This document shows positions 26,563-34,363 of a stretch of DNA of 64,000 nt, piece after piece. The notes below the pieces were generated by a model. That model was given only the letters and a program-made list of their open reading frames with translations. It was not told the origin of the DNA and searched no databases. Numbering within the stretch: the first letter of the stretch is position 1; every line of letters begins with the position of its first letter. The stretch is from JACOWB01 sp964373665 (GTDB lineage Archaea > Aenigmatarchaeota > Aenigmatarchaeia > CG10238-14 > SCSR01), in NCBI GenBank assembly GCA_964373665.1, contig CAYJVM010000001.1:62001-126000 (forward strand), given 5' to 3'. A program made the translations under genes and the position numbers.

Positions 26563-29133
26563 TTAAATCAAATGCAACCTTCTTAAATCTCTAAATAAAG
26601 CTAAATCAGTTTCCTGCAATCGTTTTCTACTCTCACCTCTATGATTTAGTTCTAACTCCTTTAACATAGTTTCAATTCTTTCTCGTGGTACGTAAATAGT
26701 AAGTAGTCTCCTGGACTCTATTACCACAAAATATTCTTTATCATCCATTGTAAGAACATCTAACTCTTGAAGACTTCTTCTAGCTTCGCTTAAAACATCT
26801 TTAGATTTTCTGGTGTTGGTATATTTATCCAAGCGCGATTCGACAGTTTCTAATCCTTGTCGCGGATCATAAAAAGCAAACTCTCTACATAATTCAAGCC
26901 TTGGTTGAGGAGGTATTACATTATTGAGTCTACCTTGTCTTTCTCTAGATTCCATAATTTGCTTGTCAGTTTTAAACTCAAAATATTCTTTATCAATTTC
27001 TGAAGATGGTCTGTTAACTTTTCTTGCCGTAACGGCATAAACTCTAAATCTACTGTCTTCAGGCTCGGTTGCAAACACTTTTCCAGAAAGCTCTCTCACA
27101 ACTTCGAATCCCATCATTTCAAGACCTTCGTAGAATTTCAGCTCGTCAACTTCCAAATAATCTGGAAGGGTAATAATATAATAACCATTTCTTCTTAAGG
27201 CCCTATTCGCTTCTCTTATTGCTCTTTCCCGTTCCCTAACAATACCCTTTTCCTTATCCTTTCGTTCTAATTCCGCAAAATGTAAACCAAGTGAGCATAA
27301 TACCAAATCGAAAGACACGTCATCAAAGAACAACTCATGCATAAATCCTTTGTAAAACTCGTTATCAGGATGGGCGCACAATTCCTTTGCCTTCTCAAAG
27401 TGGGCACTGTTTATGTCCAGATTAACAACAGGTCTTCCTAAAACTCTCGATAATACAGCTGGACCTGATGCTACGTCCAACATTCTCCCCAAAGGTTCCC
27501 CACTTGCTATCAAACCTTCTATAATTTTCTCATATACCTGCGCAGTTTTCGCAGAGTATGAATATTCCCATCCTTCGGCATACACTTCAGCAAATTCTTG
27601 GGCCATCCTTCCATCATGCCTGTCAAGAAAGTGTGAATTGTCACTAGAGCTTCTTCCAACCATTCTAGTTAAAATCCGTCTTAATTGCTGTCTTGAACTG
27701 TATAGCCTTTCGTCAATAGGGCGTTGTGCAGATGTGGGCGTATCCGAAACTAACTTCCCCTCTTCCAGCTTTACTTTCCCACCACGCATGACAAAGTCAA
27801 TTAACCTCTTCTTTTCCTCTATGAGCTCCCTGACGCCTACGTCAATTGAACCTTTTCTGTGGAAAGGATAGTTTGTTATCATATTGACAACAGTTACATC
27901 TCGTTCTTGCCCTCTTCTATCGACTCTTTTTATCGCCTGATAAAAGGTAGCTGGTGTGTAAGGCAAATCTAGGAAAATGACGTAAGAAGCACCTATTAGG
28001 CTGACACCTTCACCCATTGTTTCAGGATTTGTTATGAGGACTTTATGATCAGGGCTAGTCTGGAAAAGCTGTCTCACTTCTTCTCTTCTGCTTCTCTTTC
28101 CCATATAGCCAGCTTTGACATCACCATCAATTCTTAGTGCACCATATTGTTCATATCTTTGCTCTAACTTTCTTGTTACACCTTCTTTGAAGCGAGACGT
28201 GAAAACAACAGCCTTTTCTCCTGCTTGAACAACATCTGACAATAATTTATCCAACTCTCTATATTTGGAAGAATCCAAATCCTTTAATCGTGCTCTAAGT
28301 TCTGGGTCACTGATTAATTCTGGGTCGACCAAGGATGGGTCAAGAGAAGCTTTTCTTAATTGATCCAATTTCTCGGTCGGACTGATGTCACCATACTCTA
28401 AAACTTCTGTGTAAACTCTCATATGGTCTTCACCCAGATTTACAACCCATGGGGTAACCTCTGGTATTTCTTCTTCACCTCTTCTCAACATTCTTTGGTT
28501 AAGTACACTACCCAATACCAAGGGGTTTCTTTGATACACTTTCATTACAGACAATGCAGTGGGATAAGTTTCGGGTTCCATCATACTTATGAGAGCGTAT
28601 ATGTCTTGTAGCTTGTCTGGAACCGGAGTTGCGCTAAGCAACGCCAGATATTCAATTCCATCCGTCAATTTTCTTATGTGTTTAGATCTGAAGGCACTTG
28701 GGTTTTTTGTGTTATGAGATTCATCAACAATTATATATCCAAATCCAATTTGTCCAAGACCTTCTATCAATATACTTCGTGTTCGCTTATTGCCAAACAC
28801 GTTATGGTTTACTATGACAAAGTCTGCATCAGAAGCCTGCTGTAAAGCTTCAGGACTATACCTGTCTAAGACTAGAGCTGTTTGATCAGGATAATTAGTT
28901 GTTACTTGAGCCGTCCAGTATTCACGTGCAGAGTTAGGACAAATAACCAATGCTTTAATACGCTCGTTATTTCCAATTTCAATTAGCCTTTTTGCATCTA
29001 TAGCTTGAATAGTTTTTCCATAACCACCTTCATCAGCTATCAAAAATCGCTTTTTGTCGTAAATGGAGAAAGATCCAAATTCTTGCTGGCCGTTAGGGTT
29101 AACTGGTTTTACTTCCTGGTAAAGCACACTCAT
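26563..29133 (-). CDS. SNF2-type ATPase fused to a SAM methyltransferase
   Basis: An 856-residue fusion. Residues about 25-450 are an SNF2-family helicase-like motor: Walker A GGYGKT (36-41), DESH box (137-140), SATP (167-170), the second RecA domain ending in QAIKRVDRRGQ (399-409). Residues about 550-670 are a class I methyltransferase: MLDVASGPAVLSRVLG (motif I), NLDIN, FDLVLCSLGLHF (motif IV) and NGYYIITLPDYL. A further 190 residues of unknown fold follow. The motif IV region lacks an NPPY signature, so the methyl acceptor is not obviously an exocyclic amine of DNA. The start overlaps the stop of the HTH gene (ATGA). It is the third gene of a tight operon with the glycosylase-like and HTH proteins; I infer a DNA-scanning and marking role. 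Confidence 0.85.
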   Translation of the reverse strand: MSVLYQEVKPVNPNGQQEFGSFSIYDKKRFLIADEGGYGKTIQAIDAKRLIEIGNNERIKALVICPNSAREYWTAQVTTNYPDQTALVLDRYSPEALQQASDADFVIVNHNVFGNKRTRSILIEGLGQIGFGYIIVDESHNTKNPSAFRSKHIRKLTDGIEYLALLSATPVPDKLQDIYALISMMEPETYPTALSVMKVYQRNPLVLGSVLNQRMLRRGEEEIPEVTPWVVNLGEDHMRVYTEVLEYGDISPTEKLDQLRKASLDPSLVDPELISDPELRARLKDLDSSKYRELDKLLSDVVQAGEKAVVFTSRFKEGVTRKLEQRYEQYGALRIDGDVKAGYMGKRSRREEVRQLFQTSPDHKVLITNPETMGEGVSLIGASYVIFLDLPYTPATFYQAIKRVDRRGQERDVTVVNMITNYPFHRKGSIDVGVRELIEEKKRLIDFVMRGGKVKLEEGKLVSDTPTSAQRPIDERLYSSRQQLRRILTRMVGRSSSDNSHFLDRHDGRMAQEFAEVYAEGWEYSYSAKTAQVYEKIIEGLIASGEPLGRMLDVASGPAVLSRVLGRPVVNLDINSAHFEKAKELCAHPDNEFYKGFMHELFFDDVSFDLVLCSLGLHFAELERKDKEKGIVRERERAIREANRALRRNGYYIITLPDYLEVDELKFYEGLEMMGFEVVRELSGKVFATEPEDSRFRVYAVTARKVNRPSSEIDKEYFEFKTDKQIMESRERQGRLNNVIPPQPRLELCREFAFYDPRQGLETVESRLDKYTNTRKSKDVLSEARRSLQELDVLTMDDKEYFVVIESRRLLTIYVPRERIETMLKELELNHRGESRKRLQETDLALFRDLRRLHLI

Positions 29134-30545
29134 GTCCTCACCCGTCGCCTCAACTCGTTTAGTCTTTCCGACAGTGATGCAAACCGATTAAACTCGTCGT
29201 AAAGCTCCTGATAGAGCCATTTTAATGACTCATTTTCCTCGTGTTCAGCAGCGTCTCTTATCAGCTCTACAATAGCTTTTTTATCTTCTGATGTGACTTG
29301 CTCCTTTTCCATCATCAAAGATGTATAGTAATCCCTGCCCAACTTCAGAAAGCCTTCCCTCAGCATTTGGTCCCTGTCGATTACAGGTTTGGGCACCCTG
29401 CTTAAGACGTCTCCCAGAATGTCAGTAGGTATAGGCTTTCTAAATTTGCCCAGATAAGGACCCAATGACGGAAGATACTCAATCGCGTCTTCCTCAGAAA
29501 TTATGCCTGGATACCAAAGAACTAGGATTCTAGCCACCAAAGGGTCGACCATGTTCTTATTGTATGTAAACAATCTGACAACTTGCTGTACGTCTTCATG
29601 AGTCTTGACGAATTCTTGGAAAGTTGGAGCGTTTTTAATTGTTATGCTATATTTACCAACTTTTCCGTCTCTTATCCCCACAATGTCTTCATAACTCATC
29701 CCTCTTTTTCGAGCAATTCCTTTTAATACTTCTACATCTCTATACCATCTGTCTATACTTACAGTATCATATGTATCGCCGACTTCTCTTGTAGTCCTAT
29801 CACTAAATAAATAATCGTCAACAGCTGCAACTTGCGTTTCAAAATCAAAGCGTTTTGTAGATTCAATTTGTTTCTTAATGTTTCTCAACCTAATAACATC
29901 TTCATAAGCCATTCCATTTCTTTTAGCCACCTCTTGTAAGACAAGTTCATTATAACACCATCTGCCTACAGATGTTTTATGTATTTCATTATCACCACCA
30001 ACTACTCTTTCACCTTCCCAGCTTAACAAATAATCACTAACAGCATTTACCTTTATCTCGAATGGTATTAGTTTCCGTTTATTACGCGATTCTATCTTTT
30101 CATCTCTTAGGCGAATAATATCTTCATATGTTATACCCCTTTTTCCAGCAACCTCTTCTAAAATTCTGTCATCATTGTACCATCTGAGCACAGAAGATCC
30201 AACCACCCCATATTTATTCCCAACCTCTGCTACATTTTGATCACTAAATAAATAATTATCAACTATTTCAACTTTCTTTTCAAATTCTATCGGATTTCCT
30301 TTCTTAGGCATTAACTCAACAACTTCTTTCTTAGGTATTAACCTAATAACATCTTCATACGCAAGTCCCCTTCTTCTAGCGACTTTCATTAGAACTTCAT
30401 CATTATTATACCATCTAATTATTGTTGATTTTCCTACCCCATACTCACTGCCGACTTCTCTTGTAGTCCTATCACTAAATAAATAATCGTCAACAGCTGC
30501 AACTTGCGTTTCAAAATCTTTAAGTCTAGGTTTTTTGTTGTTCAT
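29130..30545 (-). CDS. Protein with four tandem helix-turn-helix modules
   Basis: A 471-residue protein. Four modules of about 70-75 residues start near residues 8, 82, 160 and 236. Each has FE-x-x-V-x-x-V-x-x-YLFS, a turn with a short recognition helix ending in RWY, and a second helix ending in YEDVIRL. This fits repeated DNA-binding homeodomain-like units. Residues about 305-471 are a separate helical domain, perhaps the contact to the ATPase. Modules 1 and 4 share a 69-base perfect DNA repeat, so the array has been altered recently by duplication or gene conversion. It lies between and is co-transcribed with the glycosylase-like and ATPase-methyltransferase genes. Confidence 0.8.
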   Translation of the reverse strand: MNNKKPRLKDFETQVAAVDDYLFSDRTTREVGSEYGVGKSTIIRWYNNDEVLMKVARRRGLAYEDVIRLIPKKEVVELMPKKGNPIEFEKKVEIVDNYLFSDQNVAEVGNKYGVVGSSVLRWYNDDRILEEVAGKRGITYEDIIRLRDEKIESRNKRKLIPFEIKVNAVSDYLLSWEGERVVGGDNEIHKTSVGRWCYNELVLQEVAKRNGMAYEDVIRLRNIKKQIESTKRFDFETQVAAVDDYLFSDRTTREVGDTYDTVSIDRWYRDVEVLKGIARKRGMSYEDIVGIRDGKVGKYSITIKNAPTFQEFVKTHEDVQQVVRLFTYNKNMVDPLVARILVLWYPGIISEEDAIEYLPSLGPYLGKFRKPIPTDILGDVLSRVPKPVIDRDQMLREGFLKLGRDYYTSLMMEKEQVTSEDKKAIVELIRDAAEHEENESLKWLYQELYDEFNRFASLSERLNELRRRVRT

Positions 30546-30551
30546 AGTGTT

Positions 30552-31025
30552 CTATAACCTTAACTTATAATACCCCAAACAATTTCTAGCCATCTTTTCT
30601 TCCTGAAGCAAAATGGAGTGTATTCTTGTCTTAGGGTCTTTCTGACCTTCAATCCACATCAAATAATTCTCCACAGATATTCCATCAAAACTATTATCAA
30701 TCTGCAACCTTCTAGTCAACTGCATAGGACCCAATTCTTCATCACCAACTTTTATCCTTCTAATTTGAACACAAGAATCCACACCTTCAGCCTCAGTTGC
30801 TATATTTAGAAAGTATCTTCCTCTATAAGGCATGATATAAAACTTACCAGGTGCATAAGCAATGCCATTGCCAGCGGTTCTGCCACTCCTGCCTTCATAA
30901 GCCGCAGTCTCAGTTATAATACCTTCATACCTGTCTGTACCTATCTCTCTAACCAAAGTCCTCCCTACCAAGTCTTGCGCCACTTCTAGCGGTTGCCTAG
31001 CAAAAAATCTCTCCCTCAACCTCAT
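30552..31025 (-). CDS. Alkyladenine DNA glycosylase-like protein, shortened
   Basis: A 157-residue relative of the AAG/MPG (3-methyladenine) glycosylase family. It keeps RFFARQPLEVAQDLVGRTLV, the catalytic-glutamate region ITETAAYEG (Glu39) and the PGKFYIMPYRGRYFLNI strand pair, but the loop usually containing DEAAHS-type residues is missing and the C-terminal part is reduced compared with about 190-200 residues in the family. This suggests an altered substrate rather than plain repair of alkylated bases. I chose the ATG at 31023-31025, about 25 bases after a TTTAAAT box; an upstream frame extension is not conserved. It is the first gene of the operon, six bases before the HTH-array gene. Confidence 0.75.
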   Translation of the reverse strand: MRLRERFFARQPLEVAQDLVGRTLVREIGTDRYEGIITETAAYEGRSGRTAGNGIAYAPGKFYIMPYRGRYFLNIATEAEGVDSCVQIRRIKVGDEELGPMQLTRRLQIDNSFDGISVENYLMWIEGQKDPKTRIHSILLQEEKMARNCLGYYKLRL

Positions 31026-31043
31026 ACCACTCAAACTAAAGAA

Positions 31044-31052
31044 AGCAGTTAA
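31044..31052 (-). promoter_or_regulatory. TATA box of the glycosylase/HTH/SNF2 operon
   Basis: On the minus strand GTTTAAATC lies about 23 bases before the ATG at 31025, consistent with a leaderless transcript. The divergent PC4-like gene starts only 65 bases away, so the two promoters are likely to influence each other. Confidence 0.4.
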
Positions 31053-31089
31053 AGATTTAAACCTATGCCACAAATTGTTAATCCATACC

Positions 31090-31344
31090 ATGGAAGACGA
31101 AGAACCCTTCGACGAAAGCAAGGATGTAAAGCTGGCCGAGTTCCAGTTGAAAGACACGTCGGTGCTTGTGATAAAGAAGACTAATTACAAGGGCCAGGAC
31201 AGGATAGATTTCCGTGTTTGGCTGAATTCATCGAGATACAAGGGCCCGACAAAGCAGGGCTTTGTAGTGACGATGGATAAGATAGACAATTTCATGAAGA
31301 CTATGGATGATGTGAAGAAGAAGCTTGGCGAGCTGGAAAAATGA
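31090..31344 (+). CDS. PC4-like single-strand DNA-binding coactivator
   Basis: An 84-residue protein matching the PC4/YdbC fold: four strands (LAEFQLKDTSVLVIKKTNYK, RIDFRVWLNSSRYKGPTKQGFVVT) and a C-terminal helix (KIDNFMKTMDDVKKKLGELE). PC4 proteins dimerise and bind melted or single-stranded DNA. The start ATG at 31090 is used because the upstream extension is not typical. Its end overlaps the NERD gene by four bases (ATGA), and it is divergent from the SNF2 operon, so it may belong to the same DNA-handling locus. Confidence 0.72.
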   Translation: MEDEEPFDESKDVKLAEFQLKDTSVLVIKKTNYKGQDRIDFRVWLNSSRYKGPTKQGFVVTMDKIDNFMKTMDDVKKKLGELEK

Positions 31345-31892
31345 CGGGATTCAATCCAATAAGCAGGATATTGTCAATTTTCGGCTACCAAAACAATTGG
31401 AAAAGCGGTGCAGAAGGGGAGGAAATTGTCGCTGGTCGCCTTAACGAGCTCGGAGAAGGCTTTCGCACATTCAATGATGTAATGCTGCCTGGCGAGCAGG
31501 AAAATATAGACCACATAGTTGTGGGACAAAACGGCATTTTTGCGATCGAGACGAAAAACATCAAAGGCAGAGTGCTTTGCAACGGGGATAATTGGAGCAA
31601 AGTGGTAGGACCTTCTATAGAGCCGATTAAAAGCCCCAGCGTTCAAGCCAAAAGGACTGCAGCCAAGCTGACTAAATTTTTGCAAACTAAACTAGAAGAT
31701 TCTGCACTTGCACAGAAGATTTATACTACACCAATTATAGTTTTCGCCAACAAAGACGTTGAATTGGCCGTTAATAGGCAGGAAGTTCCAGTGCTAAGGC
31801 CCTTTGAACTGACGCGGTCTATTATGTTCAAGTACACGGAAAACGTTTTCGCTGAATCTGACATCGAATCAATAAGCTCTTTAATCAAATAG
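31341..31892 (+). CDS. NERD-domain nuclease-like protein
   Basis: A 183-residue protein whose residues about 20-110 match the NERD domain, a PD-(D/E)XK-type nuclease relative: GAEGEEIVAGRLNEL, FRTFNDVMLP, ENIDHIVVGQNGIFAIETKN (the D and ExK catalytic set) and GRVLCNG. The region after this ends with helices. NERD proteins occur in plasmids and defence contexts. Translationally coupled to the PC4-like gene, suggesting the two act together on DNA. Confidence 0.82.
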   Translation: MTGFNPISRILSIFGYQNNWKSGAEGEEIVAGRLNELGEGFRTFNDVMLPGEQENIDHIVVGQNGIFAIETKNIKGRVLCNGDNWSKVVGPSIEPIKSPSVQAKRTAAKLTKFLQTKLEDSALAQKIYTTPIIVFANKDVELAVNRQEVPVLRPFELTRSIMFKYTENVFAESDIESISSLIK

Positions 31893-32077
31893 CGAAGAAA
31901 ATCTTTCACGATGGAGATGTATGACTTGCCTGTTTGGTAGGAATACCTTTTGAGTTTTACTTCCTCGATCAGTTTGCCAATTAGGCGGCATCTTTCTTCT
32001 GGCAAATAATTTTTACTCTCATCTGCCATACAGTCTGTTATATGGACAGAACTAACAAAATCTCGCTTTTTATCCAA
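31893..32077 (-). pseudogene. Remnant of a tyrosine recombinase N-terminal domain
   Basis: The minus strand encodes LIEEVKLKRYSYQTGKSY, then ISIVKDFLRYL, the pattern of the core-binding (SAM-like) domain of XerC/D-type and archaeal integrases. The catalytic domain is missing: the reading frame runs into the antisense strand of the NERD gene and stops resembling a recombinase. Probably a relic of an integrated element. The rest of the 286-base spacer (32078-32178) holds the promoter of the cupredoxin gene. Confidence 0.5.
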
Positions 32078-32187
32078 AATACTCCTATTAAACGAATATT
32101 TATCTCGCTTAATAGTTGTTCAACGCAATCCACCTCCGCCCGCCTTAAAAAGAACATTTATAAAGATGTTCAGTATAGTTGTTTAAT

Positions 32188-32607
32188 ATGAGATCAAATC
32201 TTATTCCATTATTAATATTCTCATTAGTTGCTATAGTTTTTGTAAGTGGTTGTACGCAGTATGGTGGACAACAAACCCAACCTGCATCACCAACGCAACC
32301 AACATCAACGACTGTGAGTAGTGTTGAAATTACATCTTCAGGATTCAGTCCAAACACATTAACAATTAAGACTGGTGAAACTGTTACATTTGTAAACAAA
32401 GATTCTCGCCCTCATTGGCCAGCATCAGCCGTACACCCAACACATACAGTATACCCCGAAACTGGTGGCTGTATAGGAAGCAAGTTCGATGCATGCAAAG
32501 GTTTGGCACAAGGCGAGACTTTCTCATTCAAATTTAATCAAAAAGGAACTTGGAATTACCATGATCACTTGAACCCAAGTTTAACTGGAACAATAATTGT
32601 TCAGTGA
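32188..32607 (+). CDS. Lipoprotein cupredoxin (plastocyanin-like)
   Basis: A copper-protein-like lipoprotein of about 139 residues. The N-terminus is a signal sequence ending in a lipobox (VFVSGCTQ), followed by a Thr/Pro-rich linker and a cupredoxin domain (SGFSPNTLTIKTGETVTFVNKD). Candidate ligands are the histidines in RPHWPASAVHPTHT and HDH near the C-terminus; a cysteine pair (GGCIGSKFDACKG) replaces the usual C-x-x-x-H loop, so a type I blue site is not certain. The ATG at 32188 fits a TATA box (TTTATAAA, about 32157) 30 bases upstream. Confidence 0.75.
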   Translation: MRSNLIPLLIFSLVAIVFVSGCTQYGGQQTQPASPTQPTSTTVSSVEITSSGFSPNTLTIKTGETVTFVNKDSRPHWPASAVHPTHTVYPETGGCIGSKFDACKGLAQGETFSFKFNQKGTWNYHDHLNPSLTGTIIVQ

Positions 32608-32614
32608 AAATTTA

Positions 32615-32950
32615 ATGAGCGGTATAAAGGAAGCATTAAAAAAAGTTTTTTTGGGAAACATATATAACTGGATGATTTTGATTCTAGTTATAATAGCTGC
32701 CATAAGCGCTTACCAGTTAGGCTACCTAATAGGTGTCCTGCAAATTATAGTGGCGGTAGTTGTGGCTGGTGTGCTTGATACTGCAATAAAGTCTTACAAT
32801 AAAGGAAGCTTCTATCTTTCCAAAAGTGGCATAATTTCTGGCATATTCATAGGAGCTTTGATTACACCGAATTTACTTGCCACTGTGATTGCAGCGGCAG
32901 TCGCGATATTATCAAAACACATAATAAAAATCAGAGGCAGCCCCTTTTAA
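32615..32950 (+). CDS. Truncated RnfD/NqrB-like membrane protein
   Basis: A 111-residue hydrophobic protein with about four helices. Its pattern (LDTAIKSY ... SGIISGIFIGALITP ... ILSKHIIKIRGSPF) matches the first part of the RnfD/NqrB/UnbV-like family, which normally continues with HIFNPAAFGL and more helices. The frame stops right at this point, where the GC-richer attC-like region begins. So the gene was probably cut by recombination. It follows the cupredoxin gene by seven bases. Confidence 0.5.
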   Translation: MSGIKEALKKVFLGNIYNWMILILVIIAAISAYQLGYLIGVLQIIVAVVVAGVLDTAIKSYNKGSFYLSKSGIISGIFIGALITPNLLATVIAAAVAILSKHIIKIRGSPF

Positions 32951-33017
32951 TGTGGCAACTCGGAAACTTCTTCGTTCGCGCACTCCGACCACGCTGCGCT
33001 CTCACTTCGTTCTGGGA

Positions 33018-33115
33018 GCATAACAAGTGATATACGGTTCAGCCCTCGGCTCGGGTTTCACCCAAATTTTGCTCCGTTTCACTCCGCAAAACTTCGTATA
33101 TCCTTAACGTTGGGC
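33018..33115 (+). other. attC-like recombination site A
   Basis: Integron attC architecture: an R''-like box GCATAAC (33018-33024), an arm GATATACG (33029-33036), about 58 bases of spacer, the complementary arm CGTATATC (33095-33102), and R' box GTTGGGC (33109-33115; fits GTTRRRY). The R'' box differs from the consensus RYYYAAC at one position. The 20 bases before the box (CTCTCACTTCGTTC) recur before site B. The remainder of the 32951-33463 gene-free stretch has an orphan GCCTAAC half-site (33244-33250), an inverted repeat CGCTTAACC/GGTTAAGCG (33193-33201/33254-33262), and the ArsR promoter. Confidence 0.5.
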
Positions 33116-33463
33116 GTAATTCAGAATTCGGCATTCCCCCGACCACCCACCCCTAATTTGAGAGGGGTTGCTTACGAAACGGAAAAATCCTTCGCTTAAC
33201 CTTCACAACGAAAAACGAAAACCCAATTTGCTTCGCAAACAAAGCCTAACATTGGTTAAGCGGTTTCACTATCGCTACACCCAAAGATTTTTCTGACGAA
33301 ACGGGCCGAGGCTTTTAGCCCTTCGGGCATATAGTCTGCTACGCAGAAATAATTAACAGAAAGAGGGGTCATCTTAAATTACGAAGATATAATATGTAGC
33401 AAAGAATAACATATGATAGAATTTACCATAAGATTTAAATAGTACTAACTTTAACTAGAATAT

Positions 33464-33790
33464 ATGTCAAAGAATCTTTTGAAAGAATCAGGGTTAATGC
33501 AAAATGCTTATGATAGATTTCTTAGAACATTATGTAATAGGACAAGATTGTCAATTATTCAATCATTAAGGGACAAGCCTAAAAATGTGACTCAACTCAC
33601 AAATGAGCTCGGCATACACCAAACATCTGTTTCTCACGGACTAAAGAGACTACTTGACTGCGGTTTTGTTCATGTAACGCAGAATGGTAGGGAGAGAGTT
33701 TATTCTGTCAATAAAAAAACAATCAAACCTTTGTTAGGGCTAATGGAGTCGCATATTGAAAACTACTGTAAAAAGAAATGTTGTGAGTAA
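33464..33790 (+). CDS. ArsR-family metal-sensing repressor
   Basis: A 108-residue winged-helix protein. The ArsR core is clear: CNRTRLSIIQSLRDKPKNV, the recognition helix LGIHQTSVSHGLKRLLDCGFV and the wing VTQNGRERVYSVN. The C-terminus carries a cysteine cluster (CKKKCCE) that could bind a thiophilic metal such as Hg, As or Cd and release the DNA. A TATA-like GATTTAAATA box sits about 30 bases before the ATG. It is the first gene of a six-gene operon and very likely its regulator. Confidence 0.85.
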   Translation: MSKNLLKESGLMQNAYDRFLRTLCNRTRLSIIQSLRDKPKNVTQLTNELGIHQTSVSHGLKRLLDCGFVHVTQNGRERVYSVNKKTIKPLLGLMESHIENYCKKKCCE

Positions 33791-33791
33791 T

Positions 33792-34355
33792 ATGGATAAG
33801 AAAAAATTTCCAATAGCGAATATTGTAATATTTATTTTAGTTATAACTCTTTTTATCTCTCTTTTCTATGTCGCTTCTTATTTTCGTGAGCAGGAAGAAG
33901 AAATAAGATCAGAAAATCCCATAACTTTTTGCCAGCCTCCAAAAGCTCCTCCAGAAGAACAAAAATGTTATTTCACAACTCATATTCACTTTTTCCCAAC
34001 CATGAAGATATTTGGAGAAGAAAAAACTCTTCCTTTTGAGCATGGTACTTTAGAAAAATTTCATACCCATTATGAGGAAAACAAGGTTCATTGGCATGCA
34101 CTTATCCCAATTAATCCAATAACGAAACAACCCTTAGAAAATCTTACTTTAGGAGAGCTGTTTGATGATTTAGGGATACCTTTTGACGATGGTAGAATCT
34201 ATGAGTTTGAGTCAGGCATGTTAAATCCTGCAACAAGTCAGCCTGCAAAATTGGTAGTTTTCATAGAAGGTGAAGAGAAAGAGATAGAGAATCCACGAGA
34301 TTACGTATTAAACCTAAAACTTGCGCATAGAAAAATTGAGATAATATTTGAATAG
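33792..34355 (+). CDS. Membrane-anchored histidine-rich protein
   Basis: A protein of 187 residues: one N-terminal helix (IANIVIFILVITLFISLFYVASYF) then an extracellular domain with clustered histidines (TTHIHFFPTMKIFG, EHGTLEKFHTHYEENKVHWHAL) and one cysteine pair. The histidines suggest metal binding. A ubiquitin-like strand-helix layout (PLENLTLGELFDDLGI) follows. I know no named function. It starts one base after the ArsR stop and precedes two thiol-electron transporters, so it probably receives or presents metal outside the cell. Confidence 0.55.
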   Translation: MDKKKFPIANIVIFILVITLFISLFYVASYFREQEEEIRSENPITFCQPPKAPPEEQKCYFTTHIHFFPTMKIFGEEKTLPFEHGTLEKFHTHYEENKVHWHALIPINPITKQPLENLTLGELFDDLGIPFDDGRIYEFESGMLNPATSQPAKLVVFIEGEEKEIENPRDYVLNLKLAHRKIEIIFE

Positions 34356-34363
34356 GTGAAAAG

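Noticed and set aside
32951..33463. GC-richer, repeat-like stretch that might be bacterial contamination or a misjoin
   Set aside because: The same CTCTCACTTCGTTC motif and box sequences recur at 37.1 kb and the flanking genes are archaeal in style, so a genuine recombination region is the better explanation.
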